Positions 23,608 through 35,269 of a stretch of DNA of 64,000 nucleotides are shown piece after piece. The DNA is taken from NCBI GenBank assembly GCA_022478985.1, contig JAKSZP010009258.1:178519-242518 (forward strand), given 5' to 3'. The notes below the pieces were generated by a model, which was given only the letters and a program-made list of their open reading frames with translations, searched no databases and was not told the origin of the DNA. Origin of the DNA: Massospora cicadina (Eukaryota; Entomophthoromycota; Entomophthoromycetes; Entomophthorales; Entomophthoraceae). The translations under genes were made by a program, and so were the position numbers. The stretch's first letter is position 1, and each line of letters begins with the position of its first letter.

Positions 23608-25240
23608 TCTCCTGAACTCCTGAAGCAGAGCAGCTTTGGAATCATTCTGAGTATAAAAACTCAGCAGATGAGGTACAATGATATCCTAGTCTACGCGGCT
23701 AAGGCAATTTATCAGGTGTTTGAGCTGTTGGTTATTGATAACTTCCTCCATTGCATTTTTTTAACAATATAGAAAAGATGCTCCTTTATCCTGGGACTTA
23801 CTTCTCTTTGAATGAGGGCTTAGATGTGCTATTTGGAGGTTAGGAGGCTTAATGACATGAACTGACACCAGGGGCACTCACTCTCCTAAGGAGTAAATGG
23901 TGTCTCAGGAATATTTATGGAGATGGAGAGCATCCACTTGACTTCACAGGTTATTGACATTCTCAATATCTAAGTCTAGTCGCTCATGGGCGGCCCAAAG
24001 GGCCATTTTTGTGGTGAAGAACTGTTTAACTGATGGATTTCATTATTTAAACTGACTTTTATCTCTCAAAGTTTGAGTTGATGTTGCTCAGTGATGAGCA
24101 TTTACTGCTCTAAGCCTCATACTATGATGGGTAGTGTAGCCAAGGTTACAAGGCGTCCATGAAGAGCGCCCAGAGAAACTTCAGGAAGGAGAGGCACTCC
24201 ATCACATCTGAATTCCGCTTCTTGAGCTGTGTCTTAGTTGGACATCGAGATTTTGGATTTGTTGAACTAATGACTAAAGTCAATCATCCGGTATTTATTG
24301 ATAAGTGCTAGGTACAGGAGGGCCAGGAGATTCCGGTGGCCCAGGGGTCCAGTGGAACCACATTGGCCGGGCATGCCATTGCAACCAGGGACTTTGGGTT
24401 CACCAGGCATTCCAAGAGTGCCAGCGTTGTCCGGCATCACAGGTGGTCTAGAGGAATGTATTTTCCTGAGTGTCTCAAGTATCATAAATTATCTTTTTAT
24501 GAAAATAGAGGCGTTAATCCACAGAGTATGTAAAGTTATCAATTTGGGATGTACTCCTGTGGTACAATTCATAATCTGGTTATGAATAATGACTTATAAT
24601 TGACGAAATGATTAGAGAGCTCCATTCATATAAATCTCAAGTTACCTCATCTAGAAATGTTAACAAAAACTGCATATCGTTGATAAATTGCTGATTTCCA
24701 ATATGGCGCTTCAGTTCATACTGCTGAAGAGGGAGATAGAAAGATAAAATTAAAGTAGTTGTAAATGCAAAGTCCCCAATAACTGTAAATGCTGAAGTAG
24801 TTCCTGACAATAAAACCCGACTACTTGTAATAGATGGTACAGGGTGGATGTAAAAATTGAAGCAAATAGCGCTCTGAACGTCCTGAACTGATCTGTTCTT
24901 CATCAAGTGAGGAAATTTCAGTTAAACTCATCATAGGGGCTAGTACCACGAGGGCTTGTCTTCTGTTTGCTCAACCTCCAGGGATGAAGGCCTCAGAAAG
25001 GAGGAACTTGAGAGCTTCAGCGAAGTATGAGGGTTATACTTGATACTGATCCGCGGAAGGGGTGGGGAGGTTTACCTCCATAGATGCAGGTAATAAAAAG
25101 GTTACAGATTAGTGTCATTTATCCTATGTGCATATTGATCACCCAGTCACTGCGGCAATTGGCATCATGATCTTAAGAGGTGTCTGATCCCAATTCTTTG
25201 TCTTTCATTGTAATTATAATTTCTCTGGGAACTCAGGTGT
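23608..25240 (-). pseudogene. G gag, N-terminal part and leader, broken
   Basis: Lies between the primer site of G (25241-25259) and the F insertion. Few long frames remain. The minus strand near 23640 reads AALLQEF, which continues into gag at 17063 when F is removed. A 73-codon frame (24267-24485) carries a collagen-like run, described separately. The rest (24490-25240) has no recognisable motif. Confidence 0.6.
24350..24450 (-). other. Collagen-like Gly-X-Y segment
   Basis: The minus-strand frame from 24485 reads DNAGTLGMPGEPKVPGCNGM and then PGQCGSTGPLGHR, ten consecutive triplets with Gly at the first position in nine of them (one Lys). Pro occupies the third position in several. The segment is GC-richer than its flanks. 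The GXPGCNG pattern resembles animal type IV collagen, but the run is short. It could equally be a low-complexity hinge of a gag protein. Confidence 0.5.
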
Positions 25241-25259
25241 AACCTGGCAGAGAGCACAA
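25241..25259 (-). other. Primer-binding site of G
   Basis: On the minus strand TTGTGCTCTCTGCCAGGTT lies four bases after the 5' LTR. It aligns with the sites of A2 (TTGTGCTCTCTACAAGGG), A1 and B. Confidence 0.72.
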
Positions 25260-25263
25260 GTTC

Positions 25264-25820
25264 TGTTGGGGCAGAGGTGATTCTAATCTAACCGTCTCTT
25301 TATAAAGTTTAGGGCAACCAAAGCCCCAGGCGATGGGTACTTAAAAAGAGTACTTTTTATAAAAGTCTTCACTCAAGGGAAAAAGCTCATTGCGTGGCAT
25401 ATCCAGGTATATCTTTACTAAAAAATAGTGGAAACTAAATTTTACAACCAAAAAGAATGTAATGTTTATTTTCTCTCAAACTGAATTATATATGAGATCA
25501 GGGAATTATTCTTTGGGAAAAATATCCAAGCATATCCAAGCCAAGATCTATACTAACCTGCAATTGAGGATTCAGCAACATTCTAGTTACTTATATTAAT
25601 CAGTATTTAATCAGATAGATTGGGTTTAGACCCTCATATTGGGAGGCTTCCGTCAAACAATAATTAGATGCAATGTCAGGATTGGACCCCAATATTGGGA
25701 GGTTTCGATAAAGTTAGTTGGGGATCATCCCCAACAATAGTTATGACTAGATACATAGATTGAGTTCGGTATTTGCCATCAGAAGTGCTCAAATTGCTAA
25801 TTTTAGCTGGAATCCTGACA
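25264..25820 (-). repeat. 5' LTR of G
   Basis: On the minus strand it starts TGTCAGGATTCCAGC and ends CTGCCCCAACA. TSD GTATG follows on the + strand at 25821. It pairs with 10603-11158 and with the solo LTR at 47232-47799. Confidence 0.92.
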
Positions 25821-25825
25821 GTATG

Positions 25826-27120
25826 GTTGGTGCAAGTGACAAGGCTAAGCTGGTAAATTTAATGAAAAAATTAGATCCAGAGAGCCAAGAACTGATGATG
25901 TCTAAGATTAATGAGACTAAGCTGCCCTACCATAATGTGAAGGACATAGTCTTTATAGAAGTTGAGGGAGCGGAGATGATGATGCCCTGAGAGACTTTAT
26001 TCCTCAATACTTTCTTCAAGAAGAGTGAATAAATCCTAAAGTTGCTAATTGTTTCTGCTTTAAGGCTCAGGTGCTAAATGACACAAAAGTCTTGAACAAC
26101 TACAATTTACAGGTCACCTTATGGAACACTTGTGAACCTTACAAAGAACTATACCAGTCTATTCTGCCCACGTTGAAAGATGATTATAACATATTGAAGA
26201 TGGTGAACTATCTCCATTGCTGCGCTGCATCCTTTAATACACCCAATGAGGGGTACCAAACTAACTGAGATGCCCAAAGCAAGCCCTTCAGCAGGATACC
26301 AAAGAGAACCACCTGAATACCACCATACCTGGAAGACCTGACATCTGGTACATCACATGCACCAATGCAGTGTAAAGGGCACTGCACTAGCTAGTGCAAC
26401 GCCAAGGGCCTCAAACGTAAGGTGCATCACATGGAAAAGAAGATACCAAAGAATAGGGAAAAGATTGGGTGGAGTAGAAAGAGGATATTCTACTTCTATC
26501 AGAACCTAACATATCTTTGGTCTAAACTCTGACATCCCAAAGCCCTCACCTCCTCGATATATCATCATTGATGACATACTAGCTTTTATCACCCACTCAC
26601 ATCAGGAGGACCATATAGTACAGGAAACAGAAGTAGTGTCAAAGCCCTACATATAACAGCTGAAACAGTATGATTTACCGGTTGCTTATGGCAACATGTC
26701 AAAACTAGAAGGGGTCAACGTGGCTATCAACCTTGGTGAATTAAAGAAGACTAGCTCATACTCTGCGATGAATTGCAGTCCTATCTGAGTTGGGTTGACA
26801 AGCTCAGTGTACACATAATAATCACCAGTGATCTTTACCATTCTGAGTGTACAATGATAATAGTGTAAGCAAGGTATGGGTGAGGGCTATAATAGATAGC
26901 GAGGCCCCTATCAATATTGCATCAGATAAGTTAGTCATGAAACTGGGACTATCGCCTGATATCAGTCACCGCAAAGAAAACAGGATCTCAGGACCCAACT
27001 CAAATGCCTCTCTAGAGGCCTACAACGCGCTGACACTAAAGTTTGATTCTATCGTTGTGTCAGGTCCCATGATTGTCCTACCATACCACTTCATGATATC
27101 CTCATTGGAACCTTCTTTAT
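25826..27120 (+). pseudogene. B gag C-terminal part and aspartic protease, broken
   Basis: Continues the gag frame from 10602 across G: KISMVGASDKAKLVNLMKK then PESQELMMSKINETKLPYHN. A Cys/His-rich patch near 26365-26420 (CKGHCTS, then CNAKG after a stop) may be a decayed zinc knuckle. The protease frame (26847-27120) reads VRAIIDSEAPINIASDKLVM. The expected Asp-Ser/Thr-Gly is Asp-Ser-Glu, a probable GGG-to-GAG change that would kill activity. Stops are frequent between the modules. Confidence 0.75.
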
Positions 27121-27199
27121 GAGGACGTACAGAGTCAAATTTATTTTTGAGGAAAATAATCTGACGATCCTCAGTAAGAACCTTCTGATGTACTATAGG

Positions 27200-27827
27200 A
27201 GCTGAGACCAGCAGTTAGAGAAACAAGCTCCGCTATTCAAAAACCTGTCCTTTGAGGGTGGAACTATACTCATTTTTTCTTAAAAAGTGCGTGGCCAAAG
27301 TCAATTTCTACTACGTCAGATTTTGAAAAGAAAAGCATCCCACTAAAAGCTGGCTGTCAACTGACCATTCCACCTTGCCACATTGTCATAGTGAACTCAG
27401 ATATAATCTCAAAATATTGCCAGGTTATACAGAGAAGTGTTTACGCCCTCCAACTGCTCACACTGAGAACTGAACATAGCGCAGGGGGCTCATTCTTCTC
27501 AATAATGGAAAGATTGTTGTATTGCTAGCTAACCTCTACCCATATCTGATCCATGTGATACAGCACAATATTGCCGCCTTATCCACATTCTATTGATGGA
27601 AGAAGTGAAAGGCGTACATGAGTTCAGGAGGATGGAGGAGTTTATATTGGAGGAAGAAAGTCACAAGGCTGTCTTCTCAGTCATACCCGGAAAACCCTGG
27701 TCAGCCTGATGGAAGAAAAAAAGGATCAGGATATGGCTTAAATTAAAAAAACAAATTTTTTGCAATAAACAACTATGATTTAAGGTGTCAAGGACATGTT
27801 GAACACATCAACACTGAAAAGATCCAC
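27200..27827 (+). pseudogene. B protease-to-RT linker, cut by H
   Basis: Weakly readable frames (EFRRMEEFILEEESHKAVFS near 27620-27680) correspond to the segment before RT in related elements. The frame is then interrupted by element H at 27833. After removal of H it continues at 33857 towards GTIKEPVGIPVLILKR, the start of the RT fingers. Confidence 0.6.
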
Positions 27828-27832
27828 CAATC

Positions 27833-28729
27833 TTTCAGGAGAGTGTCTATAACTCTCCAGTTCCCAGTAAGGTGGTGTGCGGTGCACAGCCACAAAGCCA
27901 GGAAACTCGTCATCAGGATTATGTTAAAAAGGGCACCATGAAGAGCGCCAGAGCAAAAGTAACTCATTGCAAGGGTGTATAACGCGGTGTAGAGTAGTTA
28001 AAAACAAATAAACATGAACACTTGGGTGCCCCATGGGGGAGCCTATAACCAAGCAAAGATCTGTGCTGGAGGGTTTGGGTGCCTCATCTTGGAGAGAACC
28101 AAGACGCCCAACGGTGCACTTGATGTTGTAGATGCTTTAGTGAAAATAAAATGGCCACCGTTGTTAAAGACCTCCCCAAGGAGGTCCACGCGCAGGTTCT
28201 CAATACTAACCATAAATTTTTAAAAAAGCGAACAAACGGGGCTTTTATTTTTAAGGAAGACAACCAACAAAGAAGGTCAGTCTTGAAGAATCATACTTAA
28301 ACAATTATGAGGGGATCATCAATTGGTGGAAGTGGTTCTAAGCTCATATGTACCAATAAGCGCATGCTTCCATTGGGCAGGGTACTATAGCTAGAGATTG
28401 GCAAAACTCGAGTTATTGATTAGAGGCAAGGCTGACCTGAGCTGGAAATTTAAAAATTGAATGGGTTTTAGAACACCATTTTCCTAACAACCAAACTGAA
28501 CTATCGTCATTTAGAAGGTAACTCATCCGTTTTAACGCTAATGTCATAACACATGGCTGAGCATCTTGCACTTCCCCTGAACCTACCTGAGCATATCTAG
28601 CCTGCACCCAGCATTGATCTAAGGTGTGCCTTATGTCAGGGAGGTCTTGTAACTTGACCTTTTTTAACTCTTGACGCCCAGCTTTGACATGGCAGTTAGT
28701 CCCCTCAATAAAGTCATAAAAACATGACG
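27833..28729 (-). repeat. 3' LTR of H
   Basis: Matches 32951-33851, for example CCCAGTAAGGTGGTGTGCGG and GGAGGGTTTGGGTGCCTCA. A minus-strand frame of 119 codons (28413-28772) runs from the internal region across the polypurine tract into the LTR. It includes RHTLDQCWVQARYAQVGSGE, repeated with changes in the other LTR (RHTLDQLWVQARYAQVGSEE). Confidence 0.92.
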
Positions 28730-28750
28730 TTACCCTCTCCTCTTTTTTGG
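28730..28750 (-). other. Polypurine tract of H
   Basis: On the minus strand CCAAAAAAGAGGAGAGGGTAA ends exactly at the LTR. It is similar to the F tract, which ends GGAAAGGGTAA. Confidence 0.8.
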
Positions 28751-28979
28751 GCTCCACCCCCTCCAAGGGCATTTGACATGGAAAAGTTTTTGCGAGAAGG
28801 GTCCAACTTCATGACAGTGATGGCTTTATTGGAACCTGCAGCCTCAGGGAAACGCTTGTGGAATAATTCAATTGGGTCTTGGGCATAGGCGCAGTTACAC
28901 GCTGAGATACAACTGTTCTCTGCTGCATCAAATCCCTTTCAGGAAACAAGATACTTGAGTCTTCTTTTTACCAGACGGG

Positions 28980-30060
28980 AGGCTACAACCTCCTACACTT
29001 CCCACTATGGCTCCCCATCCACGAGATAAGCCTCAGGAGTCTTTGGTGGGGAGACCTCAAACAACGTAAGCTTGCTTTCATGGAATACTGAAAAGAGTGA
29101 AACGGGGGGATCCAACTGGTATGAAGCGTGGCCCACCATTCTGACAACGTGGTAAGGCACAATCCTCTTTGGCCCCAGTTCTTTTGCATGTTTGCTTGAT
29201 TGGGATGTTTTTAGCATCCAGCATCATGAGCTCTCCTTCCTTGTACGCTGGTCCAACTCGTCTCTTACCATCAGAGTTCTCCTTGTAAGCCTGTATGGCT
29301 GCATCTAAATTCGTGCTCAGCCCTAGTGTACTTTCTTGATCATTTTGGCAAAGTCCACCACCGCTTCCACCTGGGATCCACAACTGGGCTCCATGTTGAA
29401 GTCTGGATTGAAGCCATAGCTGGCGAAGAAGGGGGAACAACTGATTAATGCATGTTGTGCGTTGTTATAAATGAATTGGGCCATGGGGAGATGGGAAACC
29501 CAATCTGAATGATCTGCAGCGGTGTAACACCACAAGAACTGTTCTAGGAAATGGTTCATTCGTTCTGTTTGCTCATCTTATTGGGGTGATAGGCAGTTGA
29601 ACGCAGGGGCGAATCTGAAGAGTCTTATACAACTTTTCCCAAGAGACGGAGGTAATTTGGGGTTCATGATCGCCAATTATTTTTGAGGGACCCCATGAAG
29701 AGCAAACACATGATTGATAAAGATCCTAGACATCTCAGCAGTGGTTACAGTGGTTCTGCAGGGAATAAAGTGGGAGAACTTCATAAAACGGTTCACCACT
29801 ACCATGATGGCATCGTAGCCATCAGATACAGGCAATTTTACAATAAATCCACTGATAAGGAAGTCCAAGGCCATTCATCCTTTTGAACTGGTACTAGCAA
29901 CCCTGATAGTGGTTGTAGATTTGGTTTCATTTGGTTGCAGACCAGGCACTCTTTACAATACCTGCCCACCTACATGGCTAACCTCTTCCTATTGTAAGTG
30001 CAGCAAATTAGCTCCAGAGTCTTCACTTTCACAGGATGATCAACAGTTATTCTGTCATGA
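28980..30060 (-). pseudogene. H integrase, broken
   Basis: The minus strand shows the core segment SGFIVKLPVSDGYDAIMVVV and VNRFMKFSHFIPCRTTVTTA (29677-29874), typical of the gypsy integrase DDE domain around the first Asp (lost or shifted). Then come HLPMAQFIYNNAQHALISCS and PFFASYGFNPDF (29380-29560). The C-terminal part YKEGELMMLDAKNIPIKQTC (29190-29260) and VVRMVGHASYQLDPP follow. No clear chromodomain was seen. Several frameshifts. Confidence 0.85.
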
Positions 30061-30329
30061 TGGTACTGGATGATTTCCAGGCAATTGGTCCGTATGGAAC
30101 CCATAGGTGCCCCAAAACCACACCATCTCATCCTTCACGTGATAACCCCTGGTAATATCCTCCTGATTCGATATGCTCTCAGCAAGGACCATAGTATATT
30201 CAGCCAACAAAGGCTGTGAAAGGACTACCTTTCTGAACATACTGTATTCCTCCCCATTTTCCACAGGAGCAAGCGCTGGTACGTGGGCTGAGGGAGATGG
30301 AAGTTGAGACACAATCTTACCTGGAGGAA

Positions 30330-31650
30330 CTATAATGGGTATTGTGCCTCTAACTCCTTAGGATCAGGAGCTAAAGCAGGGTTGCGGCTTAAAGTATCCG
30401 CCAAACTATTCTCCTTTCCCTTAGTAAAAACATGGGAAAACACAAATTGGGCTAGGGTCTCATGACAGTAGATTTGTCGTAGGGTCAAGACATGAGGTGC
30501 GCAGTAGTACAGTAAGGCATGGTGATCTGTACATATGCATAAGAGTTGGGATGAGCCATGCAAGTGATGACGTCAATAATTCAGCGCCTCAACCACTGCT
30601 AATAACTCTTTATCATATATGGCGTAATTGACTCCGGCAGAGACATCTTCTTGGAAAAAATATCTCACCATGTGCTCTATTCCATCTTTATCTACTTGTA
30701 ATAAGGACGCTGCTATGGCGAAGTTGGAGGCATCAGTAGACACAATGAACTCTTTTTCTGGATCTACATGACGAAGGACGGACATGGATAACAGGGTTCA
30801 CTTTACAGCTTGTAAGGCATCCTGAAAAACAGGGAACCACTGGAGCACTTTAGCTTCACTTGCTTTATACAGGGGCGTCGCCACCTCAGAAAGCTTTGGC
30901 GTGAATTTCTTAGTAAACATATACGTCCCCAAAAAATCCTCAATTCATTGACTAAAGTTGAATGTTCCACTCATGAATCGCCTTCTCCTTGTCTGGAGTT
31001 ATCATGTGGCCTTGGTCAAACATAAAGTTGCCCAGGAAGTGACCTAGGACTTGAAGAATTCCCATTTACTAGTTATTAACGTAAGGTCAGCTGCCCTCAA
31101 ACGCTCCACCACCTGCTGATGTACTGCATGAGACTCATTGTCAGGGGAAAACACCAGAATATAGTCCATTTATGCTACCGCGCATACCCCCAGCAGGTCC
31201 CCCAAAGCTGCATCATCATGGCGTTGAAAGATAGCAGGGGCATTTTAAGCCCAAAGGGCTTAACAAAAATTTGGAAAATTCTTTTTCTGGTACAGAATGC
31301 GGTTAGCCACTCCTGGCCCTTCTTGATCCAGATCTGATGATCGCGTTTAAACAATCCAGTTTGGAGAAGACTTTTGACTTCTCCACATAGCGTGAAATCT
31401 GTGAGTCCAGTGGGATGAGATTCAAGTCTGGTATTGTGACGTTGTTGAGGTTCCCATTATCTACGCATGGGTTAAAGTATCATCAGCCTTTACAAAGAGA
31501 AGTGGGGAGCATACTAGGGAAGTACGCTGAAAATTGCGCCTTTGGATAACTGCTCCTTAACCCACACATCTAATGCCGCTTCCTCCCATAAGTCAAAGGG
31601 TAAATTGGGGAATATATATGCATCAGATCAACAGTGAGCTTAATCTCGCA
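30330..31650 (-). pseudogene. H reverse transcriptase and RNase H, broken
   Basis: RT is poorly kept. Its catalytic motif (minus, near 31150) reads stop-MDYILVFSPDN, where Tyr-Met-Asp-Asp is expected, so both Tyr and the second Asp are lost. RNase H is well kept in two frames: EFIVSTDASNFAIAASLLQ (30740), YDKELLAVVEAL (30590), TDHHALLYY (30500) and GKENSLADTLSRNPAL (30390). All four acidic positions are present. Frameshift near 30570. Confidence 0.88.
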
Positions 31651-31899
31651 ATTAAATCTGAATGAGCTTGTAGTACATTGGCTGAAACCACATCAAACGA
31701 TGATTCCAACCCCTCCAAAAAAGAAGGTAAAGTTACCTCCAGTGAGGGTTCAACAATGGAGCGAGATTGAGGGTGTGGATATCGGGCCAGCGAAGCATAT
31801 CTCCCTAAGAGTTTGCTTCTGCTAAAGGGACAACTAATTCATGACCATTATTCAAAGTTAAGGACAACGTACTGTCTTTCAAGTTGTTTCTGACGTCAA

Positions 31900-32620
31900 A
31901 CTTTCACCACCATTCTACACCCAAAATAATTGTGTACAAGAGGTTTTTGAGAGCTTGAAAAATGTCAGCTAAATGATATTTGCCAACTTGATACTCCACT
32001 ACCCCCAGAACATTTAGCGTGGGACTACCTTGGGAAGCCCCTCCACTAATCAAAACACCCGGCAAGTAGCTCAGCTCAAGGTAGTCGGCTAGGCCTTGGT
32101 CAATAAAATGCTCAGAGGCTCCTGTATCCACCAAAATAGTTGTGCAGATTTTCCCTAAAGTGGATGAAAGGGTAGCAGTCAACAAAACAATACTCAGAAT
32201 GGTCTTTATTTATAGCAGACAACGCAAACACTTTAACATAAAAATCTTCCTCAGGCATAAGCATGCCTTCAGGGTATGTTTCCGCATCATAGAATGGAGA
32301 GAGAAATATTCCACTCTTACTAATGAGGTCAAGTATCCCACCATATCTTCAGCAATAACATAAACATTTTCATATCTAAGAATTAAGTCTTTTTCCACCT
32401 CCTGTGTTCTGCGGATCATGGTAGTGGTTAAGCGCGGGTTATTTGGGGTGATTTGGTACACTGCAATGGGTTCCATATCAAAGCCATAGGTGAAGATATT
32501 GGGCTCGTTTACATGTAAGGAAACATTGTTATAAAACGCGTTTTGGGATGCAAACGACCCTATACCCATTTTGGTGACAGGTTGTGCATTGTTATCCAAG
32601 GCCATCACCACCAGGCCCTT
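31900..32620 (-). pseudogene. H aspartic protease and upstream frame, broken
   Basis: The minus-strand frame 31904-32185 carries TTILVDTGASEHFIDQGLAD with the intact catalytic Asp-Thr-Gly, and ends in TIILGVEWW, the usual C-terminal block. Upstream, 32210-32611 is open for 133 codons without a recognised domain. Position suggests a residual gag/PR linker rather than a full gag, since only about 0.8 kb separates protease from the 5' LTR. Confidence 0.85.
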
Positions 32621-32950
32621 TGCTATGTTAACGCCTGCACTGTATGAACATGGTGCTGAGGAAAAGAATTATTTATAGTGATTTCGCTACTTTTGGTGAA
32701 AAGTTGAGGGAATCATGACTCCCTGATTGCAAAGAGTCCATATCCACCATGTAAGAGCAAGAAGGGTGGGTACTTACCAGTTGGGGGTAGTGAGAATAAC
32801 TGCGAGACTTCCCAACCATTGACCAAATTAGAAAACGGTGGTGATCCCCATTGAGGCCGTGACAAATGGCAGGCGCACCCAATTTGCACTCAGCAAAAGC
32901 CCCACACAATTAGTTCTAGTTTACGCAAATAAAGGTGGTTGGTCATCTAA

Positions 32951-33851
32951 TGTCAGGAGAGTGTCTATAACACTCCAGTTCCCAGTAAGGTGGTGTGCGG
33001 TGCACAGCCACAAAGCCAGGAAACTCGTCATCAGGATTATGGTAAATGGGCACCACAAAGAGCACCAGAGCCAAAGTAACTCAGTGTTTGGGTGAATAAC
33101 GCGGTGTAGAGTAGTTGAAAACAAATAAACGGGAACACTTGGGTGCCCCATGGGGGAGTCTATAACCAAGCAAAGATCTGTGCTGGAGGGTTTGGGTGCC
33201 TCAGCTTGGAGAGAACTAAGGGGCCCAACGGTGCACTTGATGTTGTAGATGCTTTAGTGAAAATAGAATGGCCACCGTTGTTAAAGACCTCCCCAAGGAG
33301 GTCCACGCCCAGGTTATCATTACTAACCATAAATTTTTTTTTAAAAAAAGCAAACAAACGGGGCTTTTATTTTAAAGGAAGACAAACAACAAGGAAGGTT
33401 GGTCTCAAAGAATCATACTTAAATAATTTGAGGGAATTATAAATTTGTGGAAGTGGTGCTAAGCCCATATGTACCAATAAGCGCATGCTTCCATTGGGCA
33501 GGATACTATAGCTAGAGATTGACAAAATACGAGTTATTGATTAGAGGCAAGGCTGACCTGAGCTGGAAATTTCGAAAATTAAATGGGTTTAAAAACCCAT
33601 TTATCTAACAACTGAACCAAACCATCATCATTTAGAAGGTAACTCATCCGTTTTAACGCCACTGCCATAACACATGGCTGGTCATCTTACACTTCCTCTG
33701 AACCTACCTGAGCATATCTGGCCTGCACCCAGAGTTGGTCCAAAGTGTGCCTTAAGTCAGAGAGGTTCTTTAACTTGACCTTTTTTCGACTCTTGACACC
33801 CAGCCTTGACATGGCATTTGATCTCCTCAATAAAGTTATGTAAACATGCCA
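32951..33851 (-). repeat. 5' LTR of H
   Basis: 901 bp; on the + strand TGTCAGGAGAG to CATGCCA. It pairs with the 3' LTR (897 bp). TSD CAATC follows at 33852. Confidence 0.93.
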
Positions 33852-33856
33852 CAATC

Positions 33857-35080
33857 CTTCTCCAAAGTATCTACTGAACAAAGGTGGTGGATAAGGTTAA
33901 CATATAAAGATATTAATCAGCTGGTTCAGAAGTATTGCTGGTACCATCAAAGAGCCCGTGGGCATCCCAGTCCTAATTTTAAAAAGAAGTATGGATTTAA
34001 CAGCATGGTAATTGAATACTGTAAACTCACAATATAACAAAGAAGGACTCCTACATACTACTGAAAATTGATGATGCACTTGAATGAATTAGCAGAGAAA
34101 AGTACTTCTCTACCATGGAACTGATTTCTAGCTACTGAAAGATAGAGTTGCCTCAAGAATAACAAAGAATGCGCTATTATATCAGCCCATGGGCCATCTA
34201 AACCACGCAAATGCCATAGGGGTTTCTTAATGCCCACACCACGTTCCTACAGGCCATGGTCAGCATACTAGGAGATATGAAGATTTCTTGCACCTTAGTT
34301 TACTTAGATAACATAACGATTTTTCAAAACGTTCAATGTGAACTTGTAGCATCTGGAGGAAGTATTCCACTGGCTTGCTGCTGCCAACCTGAACGTTAAG
34401 CTAAAGTAATGTAGCTTCTTCTGGTAACAACTTTCGTATCTGGGCTTTTTTATTGGCAAGGAGGGCTATGGCCTCAGCCGGCCAAAGTGGAGGCCATCAA
34501 GAAGTTGAGAATACTGTCCAGAAAGTTAGACATCCAGGTCTTTCTTGGTATGGTCAGCTACTATTGGCGGTTCATAAAAACTATAGTAAAATAAGGGGCC
34601 TCTATATCTACCTGTTGAATAATAAACCCCTATTTGAATGGGTGACAAACTGTCAGATGGCTTTTGATCTTCTTCTCAACTGTCTCACTTTGGCCCCGAT
34701 ATTCATTTATCCAAATTTGATAAACCATTTGTAAACCAGATAGATGCATCCTTAAATGCTGTAGAGGCCATGTTGTCCAAGATAACAGAAGGAGTATAAC
34801 ATTCCGTAGCTTACTGCAGCCAGACGTTAGTTGAACACAAGAATTACACAGTTTATGAAGGAATGTTCAGTTATATTTACGCGTGCATGAAGTTTAGGGT
34901 CTAGTTTACAGAGTGAACTTCAAGATGGTAACATCCAATCCTACCTTAGATGGTTGCAGAATCTCAAAGAGCTGTAAGGACTCCTAGCTCTCTGGTTGTT
35001 GAAGTTTCAGGAATAACTTTGAGATCCAGCACTGGCCTGGGTTGAAATACCAGAATGTTGATGGACTGTCTCAGCTTCCT
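33857..35080 (+). pseudogene. B reverse transcriptase and RNase H, broken
   Basis: RT resumes after H: EPVGIPVLILKRSMDLTAW, then the catalytic region TLVYLDNITIFQ (near 34295-34330) with Asn replacing the second Asp (GAC to AAC). The thumb/connection segment CSFFW, then LSYLGFFIGKEGYG follows near 34410-34470. RNase H shows FVNQIDASLNAVEAMLSKIT (34725-34790), where TDAS is expected, and NYTVYEG in place of the Glu block. Heavily interrupted. Confidence 0.82.
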
Positions 35081-35269
35081 ACCGCTACATTGGCCACCAA
35101 TATGGCGGATAGCCTTTTCAAAAAGATTCTGAGCTGGAAATATGATGATGATTTAGAAGAAATACAATGTGCACTGGACTGATTAATGAAGTACACCTCA
35201 ATGGAGTAGAGGAAAGCTCTTAAAGCTATTGGAAGACTGTGAATACATGATACCATGACTGATTGAATG

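Larger units (their letters stand above)
10603..25820 (-). mobile_element. Gypsy LTR retrotransposon, family G, nested in gag of B
   Basis: Complete minus-strand element. The 5' LTR is at 25264-25820 and the 3' LTR at 10603-11158. The perfect TSD GTATG is at 10598-10602 and 25821-25825. The primer site, gag, PR, RT/RH, IN and polypurine tract follow in minus-strand order. It is itself interrupted by F (17069-23602), an F-type solo LTR (11201-12062) and a 719-bp insert (14445-15163). Without F and its TSD copy it is about 8.7 kb. A third copy of its LTR is solo at 47232-47799. All coding modules are broken. Confidence 0.92.
27833..33851 (-). mobile_element. Gypsy LTR retrotransposon, family H, nested in B
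   Basis: A 6019-bp minus-strand element. LTRs are 27833-28729 (3') and 32951-33851 (5'). The perfect TSD CAATC is at 27828-27832 and 33852-33856. The internal order on the minus strand is PR, RT, RH, IN, polypurine tract. As in F, protease starts soon after the 5' LTR and no clear gag is seen. RNase H motifs are intact. Confidence 0.93.

Noticed and set aside
10603..25820. First reading of the outer repeats as + strand LTRs of a separate element
   Set aside because: The primer site at 25241-25259 and the polypurine tract at 11159 both read on the minus strand, and TSD GTATG brackets the pair. The LTRs therefore belong to minus-strand element G.
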